A stretch of DNA of 14,542 nucleotides from an uncultured Actinomycetes bacterium (GCA_946481495.1 CAMLNW010000039.1:1-14542); one strand, 5' to 3'. Positions 7,663-14,354 are shown, counted from the first letter of the stretch. Made by a program: numbers and translations. The notes: generated from the letters alone by a model not told the origin.

Positions 7663-8770
7663 GTGGCCTTGGAGGTGGCGCGACCGGCGGGAGTTCGTCG
7701 AACTGCCTTACCGGCTGCATGCTAACGCCGAGCAGTGGATTCCTCCGCTGCGGCTGGAGCGCCACCTGTTCATCGTCCAGCGGCTGAACCCCTTCTTCAA
7801 GCACGGCGAGGGTGAGCTCTTCCTCGCCCGCCGCGAGGGACGTGTCGTCGGGCGGATCAGCGCGCAGATCGATCACGAGTTCAACGCCCACCAAGGCAAC
7901 GACTGGGGCATGTTCGGCTTCCTCGAGCTCGAGGACGACAGCGAGGCGATGGGGGCTCTGCTCGACGCGGCGGCCGGCTGGCTGCGCGCACGCGGACGCG
8001 ACCGGATGGTCGGGCCGATGGACTTCACGATGAACGAGGAGTCGGGCGTCCTGGTCGAGGGCTTCGAACGCGAGCCGTTCGTCCGCCAGCCCTGGCATCC
8101 GCCCTACTACCAGCGGCTTTGCGAAGGACATGGGCTGGGCAAGGCGATCGACCTCTGGATGTGGGAGCTCTACATCGAGGACCGCGGCAAGATCGTTCCG
8201 GAGATCGTCGAGATGGCTGACCGGCTCGAGCCGAACCACGGCATCCGCATCCGCAAGATGTCGCGCCGCCACCTGCGCCGCGACCTCGACCTGTTCGCCG
8301 AGACCTACAACGAGGCCTGGAAGGACAACTGGGGCTTCACGCCCTACACCAAGGCCGACCTCGACACCTACGCGATCGACCTCCAGCTCGTCTACGACCC
8401 CAACTGGTTCATGATCGCCGAGAAGATCGACACGGGGGAGACCGTCGGGATCGCGATCACAGTGCCCGACGTCAACCAGGTGCTGAAGGGAACGAACGGG
8501 CGACTGTTGCCGTTCCTGCCGCGCTACCTGCGCCGGCGCAAGATCGTCGACCGCGTGCGGGTCGGCTTCCTCGGAGTCAAGCCGGAGTACCAGCACACCG
8601 GCGTCGCGGCCGGCTTCTACATCGAGCACTTCGACATGGCTGTCGAGACGCCGCAGAAGTGGGGCGAGATGGGGTGGATCCTCGAGACGAACGATGCGAT
8701 GAATCGGGGGATGGAGGGGATGGGCGGGAAGGTCGTGAAGAAGTACCGGATCTACGAGAGGGTGCTGTAG
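7663..8770 (+). pseudogene. GNAT-fold N-acyltransferase, YghO/bacterial ceramide synthase-like, frameshift near the start
   Basis: In frame 2 the sequence is open from 7652 to TAG 8768-8770, with clear family content from base 7682: RREFVELPYRLHANAEQWIP, then NPFFKHGEGELFLARREGR and VVGRISAQ. But this frame has no ATG, GTG or TTG before 7910. A GTG at 7663 in the neighbouring frame reads VALEVA and then leads into the coding frame if two bases were lost (or one gained) around 7675-7682, in a GCGCG run. So the gene probably starts at 7663 with a frame break a few codons in. The ATG at 7910 would delete the N-terminal part of the acyltransferase fold. Downstream landmarks are GPMDFTMNEESGVLVEGFE, QPWHPPYYQRL, ETYNEAWKDNWGF and the acyl-CoA-binding turn GVKPEYQHTGVAAGF. 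Total length is about 370 residues, normal for this type. Pairing with the divergent oxoamine synthase suggests N-acylation of its product. Confidence 0.7.
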
Positions 8771-8795
8771 ATCGGCTAGGGCTCGGGCGTGGCTG

Positions 8796-8873
8796 CCCGC
8801 GGGTCCTGTCTCCGATTTTGGTTTGAGTGCTCGTTCCTGCGCCTCAAACGCAAAATGCGTCGCCACCCGCGGG
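8796..8873. repeat. 78-base imperfect palindrome (long stem-loop)
   Basis: The outer arms are CCCGCGGGT (8796-8804) and ACCCGCGGG (8865-8873). The inner arms are ATTTTGGTTTGAG (8815-8827) and CTCAAACGCAAAAT (8843-8856), fully complementary apart from one extra base. The loop is 15 bases (8828-8842). The unpaired segments between outer and inner arms (10 and 8 bases) are not complementary. The inner arms are strikingly AT-rich for this window. It sits between the GNAT gene stop and the next promoter. There is no T-run after the stem, so it is not a textbook intrinsic terminator; it could still end transcription, stabilise an RNA end, or be a REP/MITE-like repeat. Confidence 0.6.
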
Positions 8874-8891
8874 GGCCGTCCGCAGGGCGGT

Positions 8892-8897
8892 TACACT
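8892..8897 (+). promoter_or_regulatory. candidate -10 box (TACACT) for a leaderless transcript
   Basis: TACACT resembles TATAAT at the first, second, fifth-position-relaxed and last bases and ends eight bases before the GTG at 8906, so transcription would begin at or next to the start codon. No convincing -35 box is seen. No Shine-Dalgarno precedes the GTG, which fits leaderless translation, common in actinobacteria. Confidence 0.4.
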
Positions 8898-8905
8898 CGG
8901 CGTTC

Positions 8906-9250
8906 GTGTCCGAGATGGGCGACAGCCGCGCGGACGATGCCGGGATCGACGGAGAGCTCGTCCCTGAGGAGGAGCAGGTGGTCGAGGCGCGAGTGCTTCC
9001 GGCCGTCGCGGGGGCTCAGCCCGAGACGGCTATCGCGACGCGCAAGGTCTCGGTCCCGGCGACAGTCGCCGCGGCCAGCGGCGGGATGGTGCTCGGCATC
9101 GCTGCGTTCATGTTGCTGCGCGTCCTGCGGCGGCCGAACGCCGCGCGGTCGGTTGCGAAGCGGCGACGGCGGATGCAGGCGAAGCGGCAGGGCGTTGAGG
9201 TTGCGGCTTCGCGGTCCTTTCTGGTCGACGTCCACCTGTTGAAGCGCTGA
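8906..9250 (+). CDS. small single-span membrane protein, unknown function
   Basis: GTG at 8906 is preferred to the in-frame GTG at 8789 because the latter would translate through the 78-base palindrome and gives an atypical N terminus. The candidate -10 box also sits just upstream of 8906. The 114-residue product has an acidic front rich in Glu/Asp, one membrane span (VAAASGGMVLGIAAFMLLRV) and a basic Arg/Lys-rich stretch right after it. It ends with ASRSFLVDVHLLKR. Acidic side then basic side predicts the N terminus outside and the C terminus inside. I do not recognise a named family; the SFLVDVHLL ending looks like a conserved tail. The next gene starts 38 bases downstream and may be co-transcribed. 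Confidence 0.6.
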   Translation: MSEMGDSRADDAGIDGELVPEEEQVVEARVLPAVAGAQPETAIATRKVSVPATVAAASGGMVLGIAAFMLLRVLRRPNAARSVAKRRRRMQAKRQGVEVAASRSFLVDVHLLKR

Positions 9251-9288
9251 ACGCGGCGCTGGCAGCCGCTGAGGCGCCAGAGGCGGCG

Positions 9289-10146
9289 GTGGCCGCCGTC
9301 GAGGTCGATGTGGTCCCGGTTGGGCCGTATCGGATGCCTGGTGGGGGAGTGGATGGTGTGTTGCGCAACCGCGATGGGGTGTTGGAGCGGTCGCTGCACG
9401 TAGGGGACGATCCTGTGACGGTTCGTGCGTGGGTTGCTGGAGGCGCCGTGCGGTTCCGTGGCGAGGCGTCCACCGAGGACGTAGCGACGGCCGGGATCGA
9501 GCGGATGCGCTTTGCGCTGGGTGTGGATCACGATCTACGACCGTTCCAGCGCGCCTTCAGCCGCGACAAGCTGCTCGGCCCAGTCATCCGGCGGCAACCT
9601 TGGTTGCGTCCGCGCAGGCGGCCGGAGCCGTTCGAGGCGTTTGCGTGGGCTGTGACGGAGCAGTTGATCGACGTCCAGCGGGCGTTTGGGATTCAGCGGG
9701 CGCTGGTGCGGCGGCATGGGCCGCGGAGTGGCTGTGGGCGGTTGCGGGACGTGCCGTCGGCGGCAACGGTCGCGCAGCTGTCGCCGGCGCAGTTGGATGC
9801 TTGCGGGCTGGCGCCGAAGCGGTCGGTCGCGTTGATTCGCGCGGCGCGCGAGATCGCGAGTGGGCGGGCCGATCTGGCGCGGCATGAGCCGACCTGGGAG
9901 CGGCTGCGGGCGGTGCGCAATATTGGCTCCTGGACGCTGGAGTGCCTGGCCTTCCTGGGGCAGGGGCGCGACGACCAGCTGCCGGCCGGCGATCTGGCGT
10001 TCGTTAAGTTGGTCGGCCGTGCAGCCGGGCTGGGGCGGCGGGCGACTGAGGGCGAGGTGCGGGCCTTCTTCGAGCCGTATGCGCCCTACCAGGGGCTAGC
10101 CGGTCTGTACGCGCTGCATGCGCCGCTCCCGGCGTTTCGTGGTTGA
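9289..10146 (+). CDS. alkA: DNA-3-methyladenine glycosylase II (AlkA-type, HhH-GPD superfamily)
   Basis: The product is 285 residues, almost the same as E. coli AlkA (282). An N-terminal strand-rich domain (VDVVPVGPYRMPGGG, then IERMRFALGVDHDLRPFQ) leads into the helical core. That core has RPEPFEAFAWAVTEQLIDVQ and a helix-hairpin-helix at about 206-216 (LRAVRNIGSWT). The catalytic aspartate is in LPAGDLAF at Asp235, matching Asp238 of E. coli AlkA. The enzyme excises alkylated purines and starts base-excision repair. GTG at 9289 is the first standard start in this frame after the previous gene; the frame is open further upstream but lacks ATG, GTG or TTG nearby, and no strong Shine-Dalgarno is seen. 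No ada-type regulator is present in the window. Confidence 0.88.
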   Translation: MAAVEVDVVPVGPYRMPGGGVDGVLRNRDGVLERSLHVGDDPVTVRAWVAGGAVRFRGEASTEDVATAGIERMRFALGVDHDLRPFQRAFSRDKLLGPVIRRQPWLRPRRRPEPFEAFAWAVTEQLIDVQRAFGIQRALVRRHGPRSGCGRLRDVPSAATVAQLSPAQLDACGLAPKRSVALIRAAREIASGRADLARHEPTWERLRAVRNIGSWTLECLAFLGQGRDDQLPAGDLAFVKLVGRAAGLGRRATEGEVRAFFEPYAPYQGLAGLYALHAPLPAFRG

Positions 10147-10192
10147 TGCTCCCGCCTAACATGGGAGGGGACCCCGACCTCGAGGAGCGCGA

Positions 10193-10600
10193 ATGGACGC
10201 CAAGTTGAGCAAGAGCGACGCGGAGTGGCGCGAGGAGCTCGATCCAGAGCGGTTTCATGTGCTGCGCGAGGCGGGAACCGAGCCGCCGTTCACCGGCGCC
10301 TACACGTACTCGAAGGCCGACGGGATGTACCGCTGCGGGGCCTGCGGCAACGAGCTGTTCAGCTCCGAGACCAAGTACGACTCGGGCAGTGGCTGGCCGA
10401 GCTTCACCGAGCCGGCGGTCGCCGAGGCGGTCGAGCTGCGCGAGGACAACAGCCTGATGATGCGCCGCACCGAGGTGCTTTGTGGCCGCTGCGGCTCGCA
10501 CCTCGGCCACGTCTTCCCCGACGGTCCGGGACCAGGCGGTCAGCGCTTCTGCATCAACTCGCTGGCTCTCGACCTGGACGAGCAGCCGGCCGACGACTGA
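10193..10600 (+). CDS. msrB: peptide-methionine (R)-S-oxide reductase MsrB
   Basis: The 135-residue product is a full-length SelR-domain protein. It shows EPPFTGAY, the structural zinc pairs CGAC (Cys48, Cys51) and CGRC (Cys97, Cys100), GSGWPSF at 65-71, GSHLGHVFPDGP, and RFCINSLAL with the catalytic Cys120. It reduces the R-form of methionine sulfoxide in proteins, in the cytoplasm. The position that is Cys in the GCGWPSF motif of E. coli-type two-Cys enzymes is Ser66 here, so the reduced state must be restored without that resolving cysteine. ATG at 10193 has a GAGGAG Shine-Dalgarno (10182-10187) five bases upstream. A TAACAT at 10157-10162 is a weak -10 candidate. The convergent lipoprotein gene ends three bases after the stop. 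Confidence 0.96.
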   Translation: MDAKLSKSDAEWREELDPERFHVLREAGTEPPFTGAYTYSKADGMYRCGACGNELFSSETKYDSGSGWPSFTEPAVAEAVELREDNSLMMRRTEVLCGRCGSHLGHVFPDGPGPGGQRFCINSLALDLDEQPADD

Positions 10601-10603
10601 CAA

Positions 10604-11545
10604 CTAGTTAGGCGTTTGCCAGAGGTCCGAGACGCTCTCGATGCCGAAGATCGTCCGGGCGAAGTCGAACAGCTCCGACAGCGGGTCTGGATCGAACGGC
10701 GGCTCGACGTTGACCGTGACGTCGCCGATCTGCTCGAGCGTCAGGTCGAAGACGATCGTGCCGCTCTTGATCGCCGTGTTCTTGACGTCCTTGGGAACGG
10801 TGAAGCGCAGCTTCGCGTAGACGCGGCGTGGATAGCCGTCGTCGTCGACGTTGACCTCGACCTTCGCGGAGTCGATCGCCTTGGCGGCTTTGTCGATGTT
10901 CTCGTCGCTGGCCTCCGGCGCTCCCTCGACGTCGCCGAGTAGCCCGGTGAGCGCATCGGCCGGCGCCAGCTCGAGCAGGTCGTCCAGCACCTCTTGCTTG
11001 TTGACGGTTCCGGTGACGACCTGGGTCGAGTCGCCGCCGATGTCCTCACCGTCGGACACCTTGACGTTGGTAACCCAGTCGTCGGGATTGATGCCAAACT
11101 CGGCCAGGCTGGTGGGCTGCGGCTTTCCCGCGCCCTCCTCGAGCCCGAGATCCTCGAGCTGCCCCGGGTCGGCCTCGTAGAACTGGCCCATGAACTCGAC
11201 GTAGACCTTGCCGTCGATGCCGCTGACGCGCGCCGGGAAGGTTTGGCCGCCGGCGCGCATGACGACGTTCCAGTCGAACTCCGGCAGCGCGTCGGCTCCG
11301 TTGGCGACGAACGGGCCGTGGCCCTCGATCGCGATCTTGCTGCCGAGGATCGGGAAGCCGGGGATGTCGGCGGTCGTGCTCAGGCGGACCTCGGCGCTGT
11401 CGATCTTCTTCGCGGCAGCCTCGCCGAGCACCGTCTTGGGGTCGGCGTCCTTGCTGTCGTCGCCGCAGCCGGGGCCGAGGACCAGCGAGCAGGCGATCAG
11501 GGCGGCGGCCGCCAACGGCCGCGAGAGGGGACGGCGCATACGCAT
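10604..11545 (-). CDS. secreted lipoprotein, LppX/LprG-like beta-rich domain
   Basis: From ATG 11545 the product is 313 residues. It has a lipoprotein signal peptide: basic MRMRRPLSRP, a hydrophobic core to about residue 23, then LGPGC with lipid-modified Cys27 (the -3 Gly and -2 Pro are not the classic choice). The mature part starts GDDSKDADPKTVLGEAAAKK. It has alternating strands including VRLSTTADIPGFPILGSKIA, a DGKVYVEFMGQFYEAD segment and DDDGYPRRVYAKLRFTV, typical of large antiparallel sheets in LppX/LprAFG lipoproteins that bind or carry lipids. That family link is by pattern only. A TTG at 11548 and an ATG at 11539 are alternative starts. Its own promoter (11554-11583) places transcription at or beside the start codon. 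No lipid-export partner is adjacent, although an MCE/MMPL cluster is about 7 kb away. Confidence 0.7.
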   Translation of the reverse strand: MRMRRPLSRPLAAAALIACSLVLGPGCGDDSKDADPKTVLGEAAAKKIDSAEVRLSTTADIPGFPILGSKIAIEGHGPFVANGADALPEFDWNVVMRAGGQTFPARVSGIDGKVYVEFMGQFYEADPGQLEDLGLEEGAGKPQPTSLAEFGINPDDWVTNVKVSDGEDIGGDSTQVVTGTVNKQEVLDDLLELAPADALTGLLGDVEGAPEASDENIDKAAKAIDSAKVEVNVDDDGYPRRVYAKLRFTVPKDVKNTAIKSGTIVFDLTLEQIGDVTVNVEPPFDPDPLSELFDFARTIFGIESVSDLWQTPN

Positions 11546-11553
11546 CAAGTCGG

Positions 11554-11583
11554 GTTATAGGGATTTCATGCGCGGAATGTCAC
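11554..11583 (-). promoter_or_regulatory. sigma-70-type promoter for the lipoprotein gene
   Basis: On the minus strand GTGACA (11583-11578) and TATAAC (11559-11554) each match the -35 and -10 consensus at five of six bases, with an 18-base spacer. The -35 box overlaps the TGA of the substrate-binding protein gene. The -10 box ends eight bases before ATG 11545, so the transcript would be leaderless or nearly so. Confidence 0.65.
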
Positions 11584-12593
11584 AGTCCCTGCCCCGGCAG
11601 GAACTCGTTCGTGAACGCTCCGCCGGCGTCCGGGATCTCCGTCAGCAGGCGGTTCTCGCGCATCCAGGCGGCGAACGCCTGCCACTCGGCGGGTGCCTGC
11701 CAGCCGAACGGACGTCCCTCGGCCGGCAGGAACAGCGGCAGCGTGACCGCGACCACGGCGCGCTGGAGCTTGGGGTCGAGGTCGGGGTTCGCGTCGAGCA
11801 GGGCCTGGACGCCGCGGTTCGGGTTGCGCGCGAGCTGGCGCGTCCCACGCGATAGCGCCGCGATGAACGCCCGTAGCTTGCCGCCGTCGCGCTCGAGCGC
11901 CGACTCGTTCGCGACCAGCACCAGCTCGTCGTAGGTCGGCACGCCGGCCTGCTCCATCCGGATGATTCGCGGCTTGCGGCCGTCGAGCCGCAGCTGGGTG
12001 CCCTCGTAGTTCCAAAAGGCGCCGAGCGTCGCGTCGACGCGTCCGGTCAGCAGCGCCGGGACGAAGTTGAAGCCGACGTTGCGCTCGGTGACGCTGCTCG
12101 GATCGACGCCGGCGTCGGTCAGGATCGTGTTCAGGTAGGCCGACTGGTAGTCGATCCCGGCGGTCCCGACCGTCTTGCCGGCGAGGTCCGCCGGGGTGCG
12201 GATGCCGGCCTTCGGCAGCGAGATGATCGACGCGAGCGGCTTGCGCACGACGGCCCCGATCGAGACGACGCGCAGCCCCTGGTCGCGTGCGCGCAGCACC
12301 TCGGGCTCGTACGAGATCGCGAGGTCGACGCGGCCGGCGGCGACCTGCTTGATCGGCGCCGCCGGATCGGGCGGCTGGCGGATCGTCACGTCGAGGCCGG
12401 CAGCGGCGAAGTCGCCGTTCGCCTCGGCGGTGTAGATGCCCGCGTGGTCGGCGTTCGGGAAGTAGTCGAGCATCAGCGTGAGCTCCTGTGGCTCACCGGG
12501 CTCGAGCACATCCTCCTTCTCGCCGCAGCCGGCGCCGAGCGCGGCGAGCAGCAGCGCGACGGCGAGAGCGATCAGCGGGCGGATCCGGGTCAT
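11580..12593 (-). CDS. thiY: ABC transporter substrate-binding lipoprotein, ThiY/NMT1 type (thiamin pyrimidine precursor)
   Basis: ATG 12593 overlaps the permease stop as ATGA. The 337-residue product has a lipoprotein signal (MTRIRPLIALAVALLLAALG, then AGC with Cys23 lipidated). An NMT1/THI5-like periplasmic-binding fold follows. Landmarks are LDYFPNADHAGIYTA (about 42-56), GDFAAAGLDVTIRQPPDP, VDLAISYEPEVLRARDQGL, then ADLAGKTVGT, and GFNFVPALLTGRVDATLGAF. The ThiY subgroup binds N-formyl-4-amino-5-aminomethyl-2-methylpyrimidine or related thiamin breakdown products for salvage. Related NMT1 proteins bind other small molecules, but the TPP riboswitch at the head of this operon makes the thiamin role strong. 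A much longer in-frame extension to 13481 was not used: it runs antiparallel-free through the permease gene in another frame and shows only arginine-rich shadow sequence. Confidence 0.87.
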   Translation of the reverse strand: MTRIRPLIALAVALLLAALGAGCGEKEDVLEPGEPQELTLMLDYFPNADHAGIYTAEANGDFAAAGLDVTIRQPPDPAAPIKQVAAGRVDLAISYEPEVLRARDQGLRVVSIGAVVRKPLASIISLPKAGIRTPADLAGKTVGTAGIDYQSAYLNTILTDAGVDPSSVTERNVGFNFVPALLTGRVDATLGAFWNYEGTQLRLDGRKPRIIRMEQAGVPTYDELVLVANESALERDGGKLRAFIAALSRGTRQLARNPNRGVQALLDANPDLDPKLQRAVVAVTLPLFLPAEGRPFGWQAPAEWQAFAAWMRENRLLTEIPDAGGAFTNEFLPGQGL

Positions 12594-13342
12594 GCGGGCA
12601 CATCCTTTCGATTCCAGGGGCAGACGAGCCGCTCGGCCAGCGAGGCGAGCGCAAACAGGGCGACCGCCATCAGGGTGAGGATCACGACCCCCGCGTAGAC
12701 ACGGGGGGTTTGAAGCTGGTTGTTGCCGAGCAGCACGAGCCGGCCGAGACCGGAGTCGGCGCCGGCCCACTCGCCGAAGACGGCGCCGATCACCGACACC
12801 GTCGATGCCACGCGCAGCCCAGAGAAGAAGCTCGGCAGCGCCGCCGGCAGCTCGACCGAGCGCAGCGTGCGCAGCCGCGAGGCGCCGAACGAGCGCATCA
12901 GCTTGAGCTGCTCCGGATCGACGGCGCGCAAGCCGTCGAGCACGTTGACGGTGATCGGGAAGAAGCAGATCAGCGCCACGATCGCCAGCTTCGGGCCGAT
13001 GCCGTAGTCGAAGGCGAGCACGAAGATCGGCGCCAGCACCACGATCGGAATCGCCTGCGAGCCGACCAGCAGCGGATAGGCGGCGTCGCGCAGCGTGCGG
13101 CTGAGGTGCATGCCGACGGCGGACAGGACGCCGACCACGACCGCGATCGCCAACCCGAGGAGAACCTCCTTCAGCGTCACCCAGGCGTTGTCCCAGAGCA
13201 GCGACCAGTCGTCCTCGAACGCCTGCGCGACCTCGCGCGGCGAGGCGAGCGTCAGGTCGTCGACCGAGTCGAGCGACGCCAGCCAGGCCCAGACGGCGAC
13301 CACGCCCGCCAGCAGCAGGAGTGTCAGCGCCAGGCGCCTCAT
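12590..13342 (-). CDS. thiX: ABC transporter permease, ThiX type
   Basis: The product is 250 residues with about six membrane spans, beginning with RRLALTLLLLAGVVAVWAWL. The ATPase-contacting EAA loop is at about 155-190: MRSFGASRLRTLRSVELPAA followed by LPSFFSGLRVASTVSVIGAV. This is the BPD_transp_1 fold typical of SsuC/TauC/ThiX-type importers. It starts at ATG 13342, overlapping the ATPase stop by four bases (ATGA), and ends overlapping the start of the binding protein in the same way. Such coupling implies fixed subunit ratios. It would form the membrane channel as a homodimer. Substrate choice comes from the partner lipoprotein and the riboswitch, not from this sequence. Confidence 0.87.
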   Translation of the reverse strand: MRRLALTLLLLAGVVAVWAWLASLDSVDDLTLASPREVAQAFEDDWSLLWDNAWVTLKEVLLGLAIAVVVGVLSAVGMHLSRTLRDAAYPLLVGSQAIPIVVLAPIFVLAFDYGIGPKLAIVALICFFPITVNVLDGLRAVDPEQLKLMRSFGASRLRTLRSVELPAALPSFFSGLRVASTVSVIGAVFGEWAGADSGLGRLVLLGNNQLQTPRVYAGVVILTLMAVALFALASLAERLVCPWNRKDVPA

Positions 13343-14169
13343 CGGCGTGTCGCTCCGCCGGCGCCGTCCGGCGTTGCCCGCCCGTCGGGCGCCAGCGCGT
13401 CGAGCGCCTGCGCGCGCAGCGCCGCCAGGAGCGGGTCGACGACCGCAGCGCGGCGGTCGCGCGGGCGGGGAAGCGGGACATCGAGCTCGGCTATGACACG
13501 CCCTGGCCGCGGTGACAGCACCACGACGCGATCGGAGAGGAAGAGCGCCTCCTCGACGTCATGAGTCACCAGCACGACCGTCCGCGGCTCGTCGGCGAGC
13601 GCGTCGGCGAGCCACTGCTGCATCTCGGCGCGCGTGATCGCGTCGAGCGCCGCGAACGGCTCGTCGAGCAGCAGCACCGGCCGGCCAGGCAGCAGCGTCC
13701 TGATGAACGCGACCCGTTGGCGCATTCCGCCAGATAGGGCGGCCGGACGCGCCTGGTCGAACTCCGATAGTCCGAAGCGCTCGAAGAGCGGCGCTACCTG
13801 TGCCCGCGCCGCGCGCCCGCCAACGCCCTGGGCCTCGAGCGCCAAGCTGGCATTGCCGAGCGCGTCGCGCCACGGCAGCAGCAGATCGCGTTGCGGCATC
13901 AGCGCGCAGGTAGCGAGCCGCGCGTCCACCGCCGTCGCGCCGTCGCCCGTCTGCCCGACGGCGACCGTGCCGCCATCAGGCTCCTGCAGGCCGGCGATCA
14001 ACTCCAGCAGCGTCGACTTGCCGCAGCCCGACGGGCCGACGACGCCAAGCACCTCGCCCGGCCCAACCGCCAAGTCGAGTCCGTCGAGCGCCACGACCGT
14101 GCTGCCGCGACGACCTTCATAGCGTCGTGCCACACCGCTCAGCGCGACTTCGGCACTCATTTCGGACAT
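13339..14169 (-). CDS. thiZ: ABC transporter ATP-binding protein, ThiZ type
   Basis: The 276-residue product has all ABC ATPase motifs in order. These are Walker A GPSGCGKST (45-53), the Q-loop LMPQRDLLLPW, signature LSGGMRQR (from 145), Walker B VLLLDEPFAALD and the H-loop VTHDVEEAL. The MPQ-x-LLPW Q-loop and overall length are like the nitrate/sulfonate/thiamin-precursor importers. It energises the permease downstream. Two starts are possible: ATG 14169, only three bases after the GGGAG at the end of the riboswitch, and ATG 14160, twelve bases after it. Both spacings are off the ideal, so the exact start is open. The C-terminal 30 residues are Ala/Arg/Asp-rich and probably disordered. First gene of the operon and directly under riboswitch control. 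Confidence 0.9.
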   Translation of the reverse strand: MSEMSAEVALSGVARRYEGRRGSTVVALDGLDLAVGPGEVLGVVGPSGCGKSTLLELIAGLQEPDGGTVAVGQTGDGATAVDARLATCALMPQRDLLLPWRDALGNASLALEAQGVGGRAARAQVAPLFERFGLSEFDQARPAALSGGMRQRVAFIRTLLPGRPVLLLDEPFAALDAITRAEMQQWLADALADEPRTVVLVTHDVEEALFLSDRVVVLSPRPGRVIAELDVPLPRPRDRRAAVVDPLLAALRAQALDALAPDGRATPDGAGGATRR

Positions 14170-14170
14170 C

Positions 14171-14274
14171 CGCTCCCTTCGCGGGCATTACCCCACAGGT
14201 TCAAAGGGTCGGCGCCGGGCGGAATCGCTTCCAAGGACGCCATCTCAGCCCGCTACCCGCGAGCTCCCCTGTCG
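14171..14274 (-). promoter_or_regulatory. TPP (THI-box) riboswitch controlling the thiZXY operon
   Basis: Read on the minus strand, the conserved TPP aptamer parts are all present in order. GGGGAGC near 14269-14263 leads to a P3 hairpin AGCTCGC/GCGGGCT with loop GGGTA, then the invariant CTGAGA (about 14248-14243). A variable arm follows, GGCGTC/GGCGCC, with an inner GGAA-GCGA-TTCC hairpin bearing a GNRA-type loop. Next come GACCCTTTGAACCTG, the P5 hairpin GTGGGGTAATGCCCGC with the conserved TAATGCC, and the closing GAAGGGA. Thiamin pyrophosphate binding to such RNAs lowers expression. No T-run terminator lies between aptamer and gene; the closing GGGAG lies right at the ATPase start, so control is probably at translation initiation. 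It agrees with a ThiY-type importer downstream. Confidence 0.95.
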
Positions 14275-14282
14275 TTTGCGCA

Positions 14283-14326
14283 CCATAGCCAGTATGGAGT
14301 CGCGCGGCCATGGTACGGTCCCGTAC
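14283..14326. promoter_or_regulatory. divergent intergenic region with two inverted repeats
   Basis: Between the riboswitch and the rightward gene are two dyads: CCATA-gccag-TATGG (14283-14297) and GTACGG-tc-CCGTAC (14313-14326), with a CCATGG between them. The promoters of the thiamin operon (leftward) and of the gene at 14355 (rightward) should lie here, but no clear -35/-10 pair was found in either direction. The dyads are candidate operators. Confidence 0.35.
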
Positions 14327-14354
14327 TCATCCGTAAGGCATAGGGGGCTACGCA

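Noticed and set aside
7343..8866. A 507-codon minus-strand open frame
   Set aside because: It is antisense to the GNAT-fold gene and to the start of the oxoamine synthase; composition is shadow-like.
12594..13481. Long in-frame upstream extension of the substrate-binding protein gene, giving a 633-residue frame
   Set aside because: It is arginine/alanine-rich shadow sequence overlapping the well-supported permease gene in another frame; the ATG at 12593 starts a perfect lipoprotein signal and gives the ATGA overlap.
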